Below are positions 17,156-26,599 of a stretch of DNA of 64,000 bases, piece after piece. Each line of letters opens with the position of its first letter. Within the stretch, counting starts at the first letter, position 1. Source of the stretch: Gracilibacillus salitolerans (lineage in GTDB: Bacteria; Bacillota; Bacilli; Bacillales; Amphibacillaceae); contig NZ_CP045915.1 of NCBI RefSeq assembly GCF_009650095.1, forward strand, positions 2,666,001 to 2,730,000, given 5' to 3'. A program made the translations under genes and the position numbers. The notes beneath the pieces are model-generated. The model had not been told where the DNA came from and ran no database searches. It saw only the letters and a program-made list of their open reading frames with translations.

Positions 17156-17872
17156 TTACTTGGCCAATTTCTTTAGCTCGGCGACTTCTTGTGGTGTCAG
17201 TTCTCTATGTTCACCAGCATTTAAGCCATCTAATGTTAAGAAACCAAATTTTTCCCGTTTTAGTTTTTGGACCGGTGTTCCGATTGCTTCGAACATTCTT
17301 CTTATTTGTCGGTTTTTACCTTGATGTAAAACCATTTTAATAATAGCTGTATTTTTCTTTGAGTCTGTTGACATTACCTTTACTTGTTTTGCTTTCAATA
17401 TATCTCCATCAGAACGGATTCCCTTCTTAAACAATTGTAGTTTTTCTTTAGAAGGTATTCCCTTTGTTTTTACGACATACTCTTTGTTAATCTGATGACT
17501 TGGGTGTAATAATAAATTAGTGAAATCTCCATCATTGGTCATAATTAATATGCCTGACGTATCATAATCTAATCTTCCAACAGGGAAAAGCCTTTCTTCA
17601 TATTCTTCAAAAAAATCGGACACCGTTTTCCGATTTTTATCATCGGAAACACTGGTAATCACACCACGTGGTTTATATAGAAGAAAATATGATAATTTTT
17701 CCTTTTCTATCGGTACTCCTTCTACTTTCACTTCATCTTGGTCTGTTACTTTGGTTCCTAATTCTGTCACAACTTTACCATTTACTTCAACAAGACCATT
17801 AACGATCATTTTCTCTGCTTTTCTTCTAGAAGTGATACCACTTTTGGCAATTACCTTCTGCAGTCGTTCCAT
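17156..17872 (-). CDS. rluB: RluB, 23S rRNA pseudouridine synthase
   Basis: This 238-residue enzyme has an N-terminal S4 RNA-binding domain (about 1-62) and an RsuA-family pseudouridine synthase domain, with the catalytic aspartate in GRLDYDTSGIL near residue 105 and the late GKNRQIRRM motif. It modifies 23S rRNA near position 2605. The ATG at 17870-17872 was chosen because it matches family starts; the open frame runs 41 codons further without a good ribosome-binding site. It lies between resA and spmB, as in B. subtilis. Confidence 0.93.
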   Translation of the reverse strand: MERLQKVIAKSGITSRRKAEKMIVNGLVEVNGKVVTELGTKVTDQDEVKVEGVPIEKEKLSYFLLYKPRGVITSVSDDKNRKTVSDFFEEYEERLFPVGRLDYDTSGILIMTNDGDFTNLLLHPSHQINKEYVVKTKGIPSKEKLQLFKKGIRSDGDILKAKQVKVMSTDSKKNTAIIKMVLHQGKNRQIRRMFEAIGTPVQKLKREKFGFLTLDGLNAGEHRELTPQEVAELKKLAK

Positions 17873-17937
17873 ATTATGCTCACACTTTCTTTCAAGATTT
17901 ATGTTATCATTGTTAACCATGTCATTTATTTCGTATA

Positions 17938-17974
17938 CATACGAAAAGCAGTAGCGCTTCAACTGGGCGCTACT
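17938..17974 (-). terminator. Terminator overlapping the spmB stop
   Basis: AGTAGCGC (17950-17957) and GCGCTACT (17967-17974) form a perfect 8 bp stem. On the minus strand it is followed by GCTTTTCG, a short T-run, so it is of moderate strength. Confidence 0.6.
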
Positions 17975-18506
17975 ACAAGAATAACCACGAGACAATTATT
18001 ACTGAAACTATTATACCAATAAAATCGGCAATCAGTCCAACTTTTAAAGCATTCCCCATTTTTTTAATACCAACCGCACCAAAGTAGACAGTTAATATAT
18101 AGAGTGTAGTATCTGTACTCCCTTGCATGGTAGATGCCAGCCTGCCTAAAAATGAGTCAGGACCATAAGTTTTGATGATCTCCGTTGTTACACTTAAAGC
18201 CGCTGTTCCAGAAATGGGTCGTAATATTGCTAAAGGTGCAATTTCCGCTGGTATTCCAATTTTTGATAGAATAGGCTGTAATAAGCCGATAAAAGCATCT
18301 AAAGCTCCTGAGCTTCTCAGAATAGCAATAGCAACTAACATTCCTAATAAAAAAGGAAGAAGAGAAATCGACATTTTCAAGCCTTCTTTCCCGCCTTCCA
18401 CAAATACTTCATATGCTGGAACTTTTTTTATTATAGCCACAATTAAAATCATCATTACTGTCACTGGAACTAACCAGATACTTATGACAGTCATCCATTC
18501 GATCAT
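17973..18506 (-). CDS. spmB: Spore maturation protein B
   Basis: This 177-residue membrane protein has a nucleoside-transporter gate-like domain and matches SpmB. With SpmA it acts before full core dehydration; mutants make spores with wet cores. The visible signature segments are PFLLGMLVAIAILR and LRPISGTAALSVTTEI. It is separated from spmA by about 36 bases and precedes rluB. Confidence 0.93.
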   Translation of the reverse strand: MIEWMTVISIWLVPVTVMMILIVAIIKKVPAYEVFVEGGKEGLKMSISLLPFLLGMLVAIAILRSSGALDAFIGLLQPILSKIGIPAEIAPLAILRPISGTAALSVTTEIIKTYGPDSFLGRLASTMQGSTDTTLYILTVYFGAVGIKKMGNALKVGLIADFIGIIVSVIIVSWLFL

Positions 18507-18542
18507 GTCTAAACTCCTTTCCTTTTAACCGCACGGTGATGT

Positions 18543-19133
18543 TCAGTTTTGGCGCGATTTTTGCAATAAACGATCAATCGTTATCGCTGAAACAGTAGTA
18601 ATAAATGTAGCCAAAATCGTACTTGCTACAATTTCAGTTGGTGCTGCTGAACTATACTCCATACGAATACCAATTACTGTAGTTGGTACTAGAGTAAGAC
18701 TAGAAGTATTAATGACAAGGAAGGTTATCATGGAATTACTTGCTTGATCAGATTTACTAATTTTTTTCATCTCTTCCATTGCCTTAATGCCCATTGGTGT
18801 AGCTGCATTACCTAACCCGAATAAATTGGCAGAAAAGTTGGCGAGTATATATCCCATTGCAGGATGACCATCCGGAATGTCGGGAAATAATCGTTTCACA
18901 ATCGGTCTGAATAGTTTAGCAAAACCTTTTAATATTCCTGCTTGTTCAGCAACTCTCATCATGCCTAACCAAAAAACTAATACACTCGATAAACTGATTA
19001 CCAATGTAATAGCATCACTTGCCCCCTCAAACAAAGCCTCATTTACTTGTTCCATCGTTCCATTAAACATAGCATAAACAATACCAATGATCGCCATTAA
19101 TGCCCATATCACATTAATCACGATTATCACCAA
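18543..19133 (-). CDS. spmA: Spore maturation protein A
   Basis: This 196-residue gate-domain membrane protein matches SpmA, containing FWLGMMRVAEQAGILKG and NLFGLGNAATPMGIKAME. It works with SpmB and DacB in core dehydration and cortex quality. Its start lies within the 3' end of dacB (20-base overlap), so it is translated as part of dacB-spmA-spmB. Confidence 0.93.
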   Translation of the reverse strand: MVIIVINVIWALMAIIGIVYAMFNGTMEQVNEALFEGASDAITLVISLSSVLVFWLGMMRVAEQAGILKGFAKLFRPIVKRLFPDIPDGHPAMGYILANFSANLFGLGNAATPMGIKAMEEMKKISKSDQASNSMITFLVINTSSLTLVPTTVIGIRMEYSSAAPTEIVASTILATFITTVSAITIDRLLQKSRQN

Positions 19134-20217
19134 ACAATCGTTTTAAGTATTCCATAAAAGTAGTCCAGAACGATGGATCTTCCGTCTCCTCGATAGAATA
19201 GAGATAGAGTGATGTATCCGTAATTACTTTATCATTAAGATAGAAGATTCGTTTTCCAATCTTATCAAAATCTGAAGGTGTGCGACTAACATAATTTTTG
19301 TAACTAATATTGTTCATTTCGTTTTCTGCTAAAGGGTAGTAGATAGGTTCTTGAATTTCTGCTGTAATGGGATCTTCCTCATTTGTTTGTAATGTCATCG
19401 TGGATTTATCTTGTAATTTTCGTAAAGGAAACTTTTCAAATCCCCATTCAAATAAATTTATATGATCTTGCCAATCACTAGGAGCATTTAACGTCACCAC
19501 AATTAATGTTTGTCCATTTTTTTCAGCTGTAGATACAAGTGTCCTCCCAGCAGCTCGTGTATAACCAGTTTTTCCACCATTACTGTACTCATATAATTGA
19601 GTAAGTAATTTATTTTTATTTATCCAAGCATAATCACGGGCAGAAGATTGATAAGATGAAGTACCGGAAATTTCTCTAAAAACAGCATTTTCCATAGCAT
19701 ATTTGGTTAAAAGTGCCATGTCATAGGCTGTAGAAAAATGAGTATCAGAGTCCAGTCCATGTGGGTTGTCAAAATGACTATTTGTCATACCAATCCATTT
19801 GGCTTTTTCATTCATTAAGTATGCAAAGCCTTCCTGGCTGGCACCGACATGCTCACTAATTGCCACTGCTGCATCATTTCCTGATCTTAACATTAAACCA
19901 TAAACAAGGTCTTCTAATGTAATTTTATCATCCTTATTTAAATAAATGGATGATCCTTCGGTTGATATGGCATTGTCCGAAATTTTAACGTATTCATCTA
20001 GTTTCCCAGATTCTATAGCAATAATAGCTGTTAAAATCTTGGTGATACTTGCAATCAGTGTTGAATTGTCCGCATTTTTCTCATATAGGACTCTTCCAGT
20101 TTCTTGATCCATTAGGATAGCACTCTCTGCGGAAACCTGAACGTTTGCTTTTACATCTGATTGTGGTAATAAGACAAAACTCAATACAATACATATACTA
20201 TAAATAAACGGTCGCAT
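19114..20217 (-). CDS. dacB: DacB, sporulation D-alanyl-D-alanine carboxypeptidase (PBP5*)
   Basis: This 367-residue penicillin-binding protein has a signal peptide (about 1-24) and the three active-site motifs: SITK (serine nucleophile near 57), SGN near 118 and KTG near 225. In the mother cell it trims stem peptides to control cortex crosslinking. The ATG at 20215-20217 has GAGGTG upstream and gives a proper signal peptide; a longer frame of 29 codons has no such signal. spmA and spmB follow. Confidence 0.93.
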   Translation of the reverse strand: MRPFIYSICIVLSFVLLPQSDVKANVQVSAESAILMDQETGRVLYEKNADNSTLIASITKILTAIIAIESGKLDEYVKISDNAISTEGSSIYLNKDDKITLEDLVYGLMLRSGNDAAVAISEHVGASQEGFAYLMNEKAKWIGMTNSHFDNPHGLDSDTHFSTAYDMALLTKYAMENAVFREISGTSSYQSSARDYAWINKNKLLTQLYEYSNGGKTGYTRAAGRTLVSTAEKNGQTLIVVTLNAPSDWQDHINLFEWGFEKFPLRKLQDKSTMTLQTNEEDPITAEIQEPIYYPLAENEMNNISYKNYVSRTPSDFDKIGKRIFYLNDKVITDTSLYLYSIEETEDPSFWTTFMEYLKRLFGDNRD

Positions 20218-20340
20218 GACACACCTCATCTCACTTTGCATATACGTTTGTACCATTCTATGCAGACAAGCAGTGCATATGACTACAAAACAAGCAAAAC
20301 CCACTTACTTCCAAAAGATAGAGTGATGTAGACAGAATAC

Positions 20341-20372
20341 GGAGGAATTACGTCGCAGTTTATTTATTTTGG
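20341..20372. repeat. Possible relic end of repeat family B
   Basis: GAGGAATTACGTCGCAGTTTA followed by TTTATTTTGG resembles the right end of family B elements (TTCGCAGTTTATGTATTTTGTG). Nothing else of the element is seen between dacB and scpB. Confidence 0.3.
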
Positions 20373-20384
20373 ATACTGAACATA

Positions 20385-20418
20385 GTAAAACCCTGTAACT
20401 TTGGTAAGCTACAGGGTT
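20385..20418 (-). terminator. Terminator of scpAB
   Basis: AACCCTGTA (20389-20397) and TACAGGGTT (20410-20418) pair perfectly; on the minus strand TTTTACTATG follows. It overlaps the scpB stop. Confidence 0.8.
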
Positions 20419-20998
20419 AATCGTTCATATTTTGTAGTCGATCGAAGAATAGGTCAGCTTCCTGTTCTACATCAATTTCGTTAATATCTTCTGGCAATGG
20501 TGGTAAATCCTCAATAGAACTTAATCCGAAATATGTTAAAAATTCAATGGTCGTTCCAAACAATATGGGCCTTCCTACTCCTTCTTTACGCCCCGTTTCC
20601 TCAATTAATGCTCTGGAAATAAGGGTTTGTAATGGGCGCTCACTTTTGACACCTCGGATCTGTTCAATTTCTGTTCGAGTGATCGGTTGCAAATAGGCGA
20701 TTATCGCTAATGTTTCTAGCGCAGCTTGTGATAACTTAGCATGTACTTTAGCTTCTTTCAATTTCGTAAAATATTCACTATGCTCTGGCTTTGTGGTTAG
20801 AAATAATACTTGTTGTGATTCCATCAACATAATGCCTCGTTTTGCATGTTCATATTCAAACTTTAACTCATTGATTAAATGGTCAGCCATATCTTTATCC
20901 AAGTCTAAGACTTTTCGCAGTTCTTTCTTATGTATCCCTTCGTCTCCTGCTGCAAATATTAAACCTTCCATAATCGCCTTAATATCATTTATATCCAA
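20417..20998 (-). CDS. scpB: Segregation and condensation protein B
   Basis: This 193-residue protein is the ScpB subunit of the SMC-ScpAB condensin, a dimer of two winged-helix domains (about 5-80 and 90-165) that binds ScpA. The TTG at 20996-20998 was chosen because GGAGG lies eight bases upstream; an ATG six codons earlier overlaps that site. It follows scpA closely, as in B. subtilis. Confidence 0.92.
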   Translation of the reverse strand: MDINDIKAIMEGLIFAAGDEGIHKKELRKVLDLDKDMADHLINELKFEYEHAKRGIMLMESQQVLFLTTKPEHSEYFTKLKEAKVHAKLSQAALETLAIIAYLQPITRTEIEQIRGVKSERPLQTLISRALIEETGRKEGVGRPILFGTTIEFLTYFGLSSIEDLPPLPEDINEIDVEQEADLFFDRLQNMND

Positions 20999-21019
20999 CT
21001 TGATAACCTCCATCAATCA

Positions 21020-21748
21020 TTAAGACTCGTAACGATAAACGATCAATTCATCCAACTGTTTTTCCTGTTTGCAATTTATCTTATTCTGTTTCATTAATTC
21101 TAAAATCGCAATAAATGTAGCAACAATATGCGTTCTTGTTTTTGTTGGGAATAGTTGATAAAAAGAAATAGGATGTTCGAATTGATTTATTTTTTCCATG
21201 ATTTCATCCATTCGCTGATCAATTGGTATTTCTTGACGTTGAACGGAAGTTTCCATTGGTCGATTCCATTTTTGCCTTTCTAATACCTTTCCAATTGCTT
21301 CTATCATGTCATAAATATTGGCGGCACCTTCAGGTAATTGATATGGTTCTTCCTGCCCTAGTTGAAGCGGTGGTCTTGTATGCACCTGACTTTGTTCCAC
21401 TTCTCTTTCTTTAAGATGCTCCGCAGCTTCCTTATACTTTCGATATTCAATGAGACGACGCATCAATTCTTCACGCGGATCTTCTTCATACTCTTCCTCA
21501 ATTTCAACCGTTGGATTAGGTAATAATAGCTTACTTTTGATTTCCAGTAATGTTGCTGCCATCACTAAGTACTCACTTGCAATATTAAGCTCTAATTGTT
21601 GCATCGTATGGATATAAGCCATATATTGTGCTGTTATCTCTTTGACCGGAATATCATAAATATCAATTTCATATTTATTGATCAGGTGTAATAGTAAATC
21701 TAAGGGGCCTTCAAACGTTTCTAATTTAACTTGATAATGGTCGGGCAT
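21020..21748 (-). CDS. scpA: Segregation and condensation protein A
   Basis: This 242-residue kleisin has the N-terminal signature FEGPLDLLLHLI (residues 12-23), which binds the SMC neck, an acidic linker near 85-95, and a C-terminal winged helix that binds the SMC head. It bridges the SMC dimer in chromosome segregation. GGAGGTAT lies upstream of the ATG. scpB follows about 20 bases later. Confidence 0.94.
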   Translation of the reverse strand: MPDHYQVKLETFEGPLDLLLHLINKYEIDIYDIPVKEITAQYMAYIHTMQQLELNIASEYLVMAATLLEIKSKLLLPNPTVEIEEEYEEDPREELMRRLIEYRKYKEAAEHLKEREVEQSQVHTRPPLQLGQEEPYQLPEGAANIYDMIEAIGKVLERQKWNRPMETSVQRQEIPIDQRMDEIMEKINQFEHPISFYQLFPTKTRTHIVATFIAILELMKQNKINCKQEKQLDELIVYRYES

Positions 21749-21807
21749 ATAAATACCTCCAACATTAAAATAACAGATTTTATAGGCTAATTATTATAAA
21801 CGCCTAT

Positions 21808-21834
21808 ACCATAAAAAAAAAATTGCATACATTA
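21808..21834 (+). promoter_or_regulatory. SigK-type promoter of the YjcZ-like gene
   Basis: AC at 21808-21809, sixteen bases, then CATACATTA (21826-21834) match the SigK consensus (AC, then CATANNNTA). The start codon is 55 bases downstream. Confidence 0.6.
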
Positions 21835-21888
21835 ATCTCGAGAAATCAATTTTATAATTGATTAATTAAATCTTTAGGAGGTTTGAAA

Positions 21889-21972
21889 ATGGGATACTCT
21901 TACGGCGGTGGCTTTGCTTTGATCGTTGTGTTGTTCATTCTTTTAATCATTGTTGGTGCTGCTTGGTGCTAA
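21889..21972 (+). CDS. YjcZ family sporulation micropeptide
   Basis: This is a 27-residue peptide: a glycine/tyrosine-rich start (MGYSYGGGF), one hydrophobic membrane helix and a short AAWC end. This is the pattern of YjcZ/sporulation micropeptides common in Bacillaceae. AGGAGG lies seven bases before the ATG, a SigK-type promoter is upstream and a terminator follows, so the unit is a complete transcript. The function is unknown; late mother-cell expression is inferred. Confidence 0.85.
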   Translation: MGYSYGGGFALIVVLFILLIIVGAAWC

Positions 21973-21988
21973 AATAAAAGTTTACCAT

Positions 21989-22022
21989 AGCTTATCGTCT
22001 TTTTCGGCGGTAAGCTTTTCCA
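21989..22022 (+). terminator. Terminator of the YjcZ-like gene
   Basis: AGCTTATCGTC (21989-21999) pairs with GGCGGTAAGCT (22006-22016) using two T-G wobbles, followed by TTTTCC. Confidence 0.7.
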
Positions 22023-22054
22023 TTAGGGTTTAAGAATTAATTTTTTCTTACTTA

Positions 22055-22093
22055 AAAGAACCTTTGCTACTTCATGATTAGCAAAGGTTCTTT
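22055..22093. terminator. Bidirectional terminator before ribT
   Basis: AAAGAACCTTTGCTA (22055-22069) and TAGCAAAGGTTCTTT (22079-22093) form a perfect 15 bp stem. It serves ribT on the minus strand and backs up the preceding terminator on the plus strand. Confidence 0.85.
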
Positions 22094-22099
22094 ACGATT

Positions 22100-22465
22100 T
22101 TATTCATCCGTATTTGCATTGCATTTTTGTAGAAACTTATCAGTCTGTTTATTTGCATCCACTTTATAAGTTGCACCATAATGTTTTTTTAAAGCATTGA
22201 CCATTTTCTTTCCTATTCCCAAGTTACGGTGGGAAGGATTGACCGTTATATGCTGGATAACAGCAGAATCAGTTTGTTTATCCAGATAAACTCCAATAGC
22301 TCCTAGGACATCTTCTTCTTCTTTCCAAAGAAACAACTGCCAATCTTCATTCGTTTCATATTCTTTAATAGTATCCTGAAGTTTTGATACTTCTTTTTCT
22401 TCGGGCATAAAGGAAAGTAAGCCCATTGCTATTTTTTCAAATCTTTTTTTAAAGCGAATTAACAT
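22100..22465 (-). CDS. ribT: RibT-like GNAT acetyltransferase
   Basis: This 121-residue GNAT protein matches RibT in length and start (MLIRFKK). The acetyl-CoA loop is the segment ITVNPSHRNLGIGKKMV (about 73-89). In B. subtilis ribT is the last gene of the riboflavin operon. Here the rib genes are absent and no FMN riboswitch is visible, so RibT stands alone near ppiB. The ATG has GAGGGG upstream. The substrate is not known. Confidence 0.82.
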   Translation of the reverse strand: MLIRFKKRFEKIAMGLLSFMPEEKEVSKLQDTIKEYETNEDWQLFLWKEEEDVLGAIGVYLDKQTDSAVIQHITVNPSHRNLGIGKKMVNALKKHYGATYKVDANKQTDKFLQKCNANTDE

Positions 22466-22552
22466 ATTGAACCCCTCATTATTCATAACAATTCGTATAG
22501 TGATATGTTATGTTTTCATACAAAAGTCGTTACTATTTATTATTTCCAATTA

Positions 22553-22648
22553 CTAGGAAGAAAATACAATTCCAAACCAATAATAACAACCCCACACAAT
22601 ACTTAACACTAATAAAACAAGAAAAAGTATACTATTTTTTCTACGCAT
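22553..22648 (-). CDS. Candidate 31-residue membrane micropeptide
   Basis: This short frame has a positively charged start (MRRKNS), a single hydrophobic helix (about residues 7-19), then aromatic residues (GCYYWFG). AAGGAA lies upstream of the ATG at a workable spacing. It sits alone between ribT and ppiB. I do not recognise a family, and a chance frame cannot be excluded. Confidence 0.4.
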   Translation of the reverse strand: MRRKNSILFLVLLVLSIVWGCYYWFGIVFSS

Positions 22649-22756
22649 ATCTATCGTTCCTTCGAGTTCATAGAATATGAGCTTTCCTTCACTTACAATA
22701 TTATATTCCTATTTAGTTGTCAATCTTTATCTAATTATGGCAACTCAGCTTATATT

Positions 22757-23191
22757 TTATACCTCTGACACGCGTATACTTTTCATGGCATCTCCTTGAC
22801 GGATTCGAAGTACTGTATCCATACCCTCTGTTACTTGGCCAAATACAGTATGAACGCCATCAAGATGTGGTTGTGGTTCATGCACTAAGAAAAATTGACT
22901 GCCACCAGTATCTTTTCCGGCATGTGCCATCGATAATGAACCTGCAACGTGCTTATGTGGATTATCTTCAGTTTCACATTTTATCGTATATCCAGGGCCA
23001 CCCATGCCAGTACCAGTTGGGTCTCCACCCTGTGCTACAAATCCTGGTATTACTCGATGAAAGATAACTCCATCATAAAATTCATCATTAGCCAATTTTT
23101 CAAAGTTAGCTACCGTGTTGGGAGCTGCCTCCCCATATAACTCAATTTCAATTCTCTCACCATTTTCAAATTCAATTACTGCTTGTTTCAT
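22757..23191 (-). CDS. ppiB: Peptidyl-prolyl cis-trans isomerase B (cyclophilin)
   Basis: This 144-residue cyclophilin has [15 protein letters not shown] (near 44-58), GSQFFLV, and [10 protein letters not shown]. It speeds proline isomerisation in protein folding in the cytoplasm. The ATG at 23189-23191 has a consensus AGGAGGA upstream; the longer frame starts without a site. It follows lysA by ten bases, as in B. subtilis. Confidence 0.95.
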   Translation of the reverse strand: MKQAVIEFENGERIEIELYGEAAPNTVANFEKLANDEFYDGVIFHRVIPGFVAQGGDPTGTGMGGPGYTIKCETEDNPHKHVAGSLSMAHAGKDTGGSQFFLVHEPQPHLDGVHTVFGQVTEGMDTVLRIRQGDAMKSIRVSEV

Positions 23192-23201
23192 TTTTATCCT
23201 C

Positions 23202-24500
23202 CTATTCATATGACAAGTCATTTTGGATCATATCTTTAAATGACTCTCGTTTAATAACTAATCTATCTTGACCATCTTCAACAAAAACTACGGCGGCTTT
23301 AGGAAAACGATTATAATGATTAGACATCGAGTACCCGTAAGCGCCTGTTGAGAAAACAGCTACAATATCATTCTGATTAACTTTTGGTAATTCTATATCC
23401 CAAATTAGCATATCACCTGATTCACAACATTTACCTGCAAGAGATATTTCTTCTTTTTCCTTCCCATTGACGTTATTGGCTATAACAGCATCATATTTTG
23501 CGTTATATAGTGCTGGACGTAGATTATCGGTCATTCCACCGTCAACTGATACATACTTTCTCACATTGGGTATTTCCTTTACAGAACCGATTGAATACAA
23601 CGTTAATCCGGCATCACCAACAATTGAACGACCGGGTTCTATCCAAATTTCAGGAAATACCATCTCTTTTTCTTTCACTTGTTCGCTAATTTTATCAATT
23701 AAAGCTGTAACATAAGTTGAAAGTGGTAGAGGCTCATCATTTTCAGTATACTTGATGCCAAATCCACCACCAACATTTAATACATCTGATTTGAAATCAA
23801 AGCGGTCTGCCCAATCCTTCAATGTGTGAAATAATCTTTCAATCGCCATTGTAAAACCATCTGTTTCAAATATTTGTGAACCAATATGACAATGTAGCCC
23901 TTTTACATGAATCTCATCGAAAGTCATTAGTTTTCGTACAGCTTCTTCCGCTTGACCATTTGTTAAATCAAAACCGAATTTCGAATCCTCGTTACCAGTT
24001 AAAATGTAATCATGTGTATGTGCTTCAATTCCTGGAGATACTCTTATTAAAACATCCATCTCTTTTTTCTGTTCTTTTAATACATGTGCTAATAAATCAA
24101 TTTCATAAAAATTATCGACTACAATACAACCAATATTATACTCTACGGCCATAGAAATTTCATCAAGACTTTTATTGTTTCCATGCATATGAATTTTTTC
24201 TACAGGAAAATTTGCTTGTAAAGCTGTATATAACTCGCCTTGTGAAACAACATCCAAGCTCAAATTTTCTTGTTTCGCAACTTGTATCATCGCTATCGAA
24301 GAAAAAGCTTTACTCGCATAAGCCACCTGTGCTTGTATACCACGTTCTTTAAATGTATCAACAAACGCCCTAGCATTTTCACGAATCTTATCAACATCAT
24401 AAACGAATAATGGGGTACCGTATTTTTTTGTTAATTCAACCGTATCCAAACTGCCAATTGTTAAATGCCCATCCCCATTAACTGCAAACGGATGTATCAT
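23202..24500 (-). CDS. lysA: Diaminopimelate decarboxylase
   Basis: This 432-residue PLP enzyme performs the last step of lysine synthesis, decarboxylating meso-diaminopimelate. The PLP lysine is in [10 protein letters not shown] near 62; the glycine-rich GGGFGIKY segment near 243 and the C-terminal CCESGD...[12 protein letters not shown] complete the active site. It lies between spoVAF and ppiB as in B. subtilis. No lysine riboswitch is visible upstream; it may be transcribed on its own after the spoVA terminator. Confidence 0.95.
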   Translation of the reverse strand: MIHPFAVNGDGHLTIGSLDTVELTKKYGTPLFVYDVDKIRENARAFVDTFKERGIQAQVAYASKAFSSIAMIQVAKQENLSLDVVSQGELYTALQANFPVEKIHMHGNNKSLDEISMAVEYNIGCIVVDNFYEIDLLAHVLKEQKKEMDVLIRVSPGIEAHTHDYILTGNEDSKFGFDLTNGQAEEAVRKLMTFDEIHVKGLHCHIGSQIFETDGFTMAIERLFHTLKDWADRFDFKSDVLNVGGGFGIKYTENDEPLPLSTYVTALIDKISEQVKEKEMVFPEIWIEPGRSIVGDAGLTLYSIGSVKEIPNVRKYVSVDGGMTDNLRPALYNAKYDAVIANNVNGKEKEEISLAGKCCESGDMLIWDIELPKVNQNDIVAVFSTGAYGYSMSNHYNRFPKAAVVFVEDGQDRLVIKRESFKDMIQNDLSYE

Positions 24501-24544
24501 CTATTGAACCCTCGCCTTCTCTCTTGCTAATACCTCTATTCTTC

Positions 24545-24600
24545 AAACAAAAATCCCTTATCCCCATCTTCCATAACAAAGACAGGTAGACAAGGGATAT
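24545..24600 (-). terminator. Terminator of the spoVA operon
   Basis: On the minus strand ATCCCTTGTC (24598-24589) pairs with GATAAGGGAT (24562-24553) with one T-T mismatch, followed by TTTTTGTTTG. The loop is long, so strength is uncertain. Confidence 0.6.
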
Positions 24601-24686
24601 AAGAATTCCCATTTCTACAAAATCTAACAAAGTATAAAGATAATTTATCACAGGCTTATCTCCAGTTCAAGTGTTTACATTTAAGA

Positions 24687-26150
24687 TTATACTTGTTTTT
24701 GATTATTTTTAGGCCTTACAATACTAGGTCTTGTCTTTGACAAAGGCATTGACAGGCGGAATAATATTTGCCATAGAGCTTTGTCGTTAAAAGGTATCAA
24801 CGGCCATAAATATGGAGTATGCAGGGACCTCGTAGACATCAATATCAAGAGAATAATGGTGATTCCGATGATGAGCCCTTTCACCTGGAAGATAAAGGTC
24901 AAAATAATTAGGACAATTCTTGCCATTTTATTCGCTACACTTAATTCATAACTTGGTGTTGCGAATGTCCCTACTGCACTAATCGCAACATATAAAATTA
25001 CTTCTGCACTAAACAAACCTACCTCTATCGCAATTTCCCCGATTAACACTGCAGCAATCAACCCCATGGCAGTTGATAAAGGAGTTGGTGTATGAATGGC
25101 AGCCATCCTTAAAAATTCAATACCGATATCTGCCAATAGGATTTGAACAACTATGGGAACATTCCCTGTTTCGTTAGGCCCAATAAACTGTAACTTTTCA
25201 GGTAATAAGGATGGATCAATTACTAATAATAACCATAGTGGTAATAAAAATAAAGAAGCAAAAATTCCGATAAACCTGACCCATCGGACAAAGGTACCCA
25301 CTGCTGGAGATTCTCGGTATTCTTCTGCGTGTTGCACATGGTGAAAGTAAGTAGTTGGCAGAATAATCATACTTGGGGAGGTATCAACCATTATTAGTAC
25401 ATGACCTTCAAATAAGTGTGTAGAAGCCACGTCTGGTCTTTCTGTATACCTGACAAGTGGATAAGGGTTAAACCCTTGATGCACCAAATATTCTTCTATA
25501 GTCTTATCAGCCATTGAAAGTCCATCTACTTCAATTTGTTCTAATTCATCTTTAATTAAGTCTACAAGCCCCATATCTGCTACATCCTGTAAATAAGAAA
25601 TGCAGATATCTGTTTTAGAGCGTTCACCAACTTGCATCATTTCATGCCGTAATCGTTCATCTCTTATTCGCCTTCTGGTCAGAGCTGTATTTTCAATAAT
25701 ATTTTCCGTATAACCATCTCTTGAACCTCGAATTACTTTCTCTGTATCAGGTTCTTCAGGCGATCTGCCTGGATAATTACGAACATCAATGATAAAGCAT
25801 TCTTCTTTACCATCTACAAAAATAACGAGTAAACCTGATAACATTTGATCAACCGCTTCATCCATTGTTTTCGCCTTTTCGACCTGTTGGTGAACGATAC
25901 GGTTATTCAATACTTCATATAAGTCACTTTCCCGATTCTCTTCATCATTGATTGAAATTATTTTTTTCATTACTTCAATCACAAAATCTGTATCCACTAA
26001 TCCAGTTACATAATATAACTGAATTTTTTTCTTTAAAATGATTAGTTCACGAAATCCAACATCAAAAGATACATTAATCCCTAGTCTTGTTTCCATGTAT
26101 TGTTGATTTTTAACTAGTAACTGATTGACTGGTGTTTTCTTTTTTTTCAT
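24687..26150 (-). CDS. spoVAF: SpoVAF, GerA-family spore protein
   Basis: This 487-residue protein has a GerA-type N-terminal cytosolic domain (about 1-290) and a C-terminal membrane part with several helices (about 290-460). SpoVAF is a forespore inner-membrane protein that assists germination and calcium-dipicolinate release. The ATG at 26148-26150 has AAGGAG upstream. It directly follows spoVAB here, whereas in B. subtilis spoVAC, AD, AEb and AEa lie between. Confidence 0.92.
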   Translation of the reverse strand: MKKKKTPVNQLLVKNQQYMETRLGINVSFDVGFRELIILKKKIQLYYVTGLVDTDFVIEVMKKIISINDEENRESDLYEVLNNRIVHQQVEKAKTMDEAVDQMLSGLLVIFVDGKEECFIIDVRNYPGRSPEEPDTEKVIRGSRDGYTENIIENTALTRRRIRDERLRHEMMQVGERSKTDICISYLQDVADMGLVDLIKDELEQIEVDGLSMADKTIEEYLVHQGFNPYPLVRYTERPDVASTHLFEGHVLIMVDTSPSMIILPTTYFHHVQHAEEYRESPAVGTFVRWVRFIGIFASLFLLPLWLLLVIDPSLLPEKLQFIGPNETGNVPIVVQILLADIGIEFLRMAAIHTPTPLSTAMGLIAAVLIGEIAIEVGLFSAEVILYVAISAVGTFATPSYELSVANKMARIVLIILTFIFQVKGLIIGITIILLILMSTRSLHTPYLWPLIPFNDKALWQILFRLSMPLSKTRPSIVRPKNNQKQV

Positions 26151-26164
26151 AATGAACTCCTTCA

Positions 26165-26599
26165 CTATAAAATATCTACGAAAATGATCCACTGAAACAA
26201 TGACCCGGCTATTTTGCCGATGACTATTGCCATTAATAACCAAAGTAGTTCTTTATCTATACCTAATCTTTTCATTAAGATTGGAAAAACATTTAAAACT
26301 TCCGTTAATGCTGCAGCAAGCATTCCGATAAAAATACCGTGTAATAACCCCCAAAAACCCAAGATTAAAACCGGGATATTCAGTGTCCATTCTGTGAAAG
26401 TTAGATATGTTCCGAGCATGGCACCAATAATTACGCTTGCTTGATAATAATTCATCCATTCGATGGATTTACTTAATTGAACTAATCTCGGGATGATTCC
26501 CAATACAGTTAAAAAAGCTACAAAGCCCGCTCCCACCATTAACCCTGATCCAAAACCAATCAAAATCTCCACTAGTATATAGGCTATTTCTCTAGTCAT
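26165..26599 (-). CDS. spoVAB: Stage V sporulation protein AB
   Basis: This 144-residue membrane protein has about four helices and matches SpoVAB, with GAGFVAFLTVLGIIPRL near residue 24-40. The gene overlaps the spoVAA stop. A GTG one codon upstream of the ATG is also possible, and no clear ribosome-binding site separates them, which suggests translational coupling. It is part of the forespore apparatus for dipicolinic acid movement. Confidence 0.92.
   Translation of the reverse strand: MTREIAYILVEILIGFGSGLMVGAGFVAFLTVLGIIPRLVQLSKSIEWMNYYQASVIIGAMLGTYLTFTEWTLNIPVLILGFWGLLHGIFIGMLAAALTEVLNVFPILMKRLGIDKELLWLLMAIVIGKIAGSLFQWIIFVDIL

Noticed and set aside
24501..24686. Lysine riboswitch upstream of lysA
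   Set aside because: No conserved lysine-aptamer sequence is visible; the gap upstream of the aspartokinase gene (60024-60221) also lacks one.
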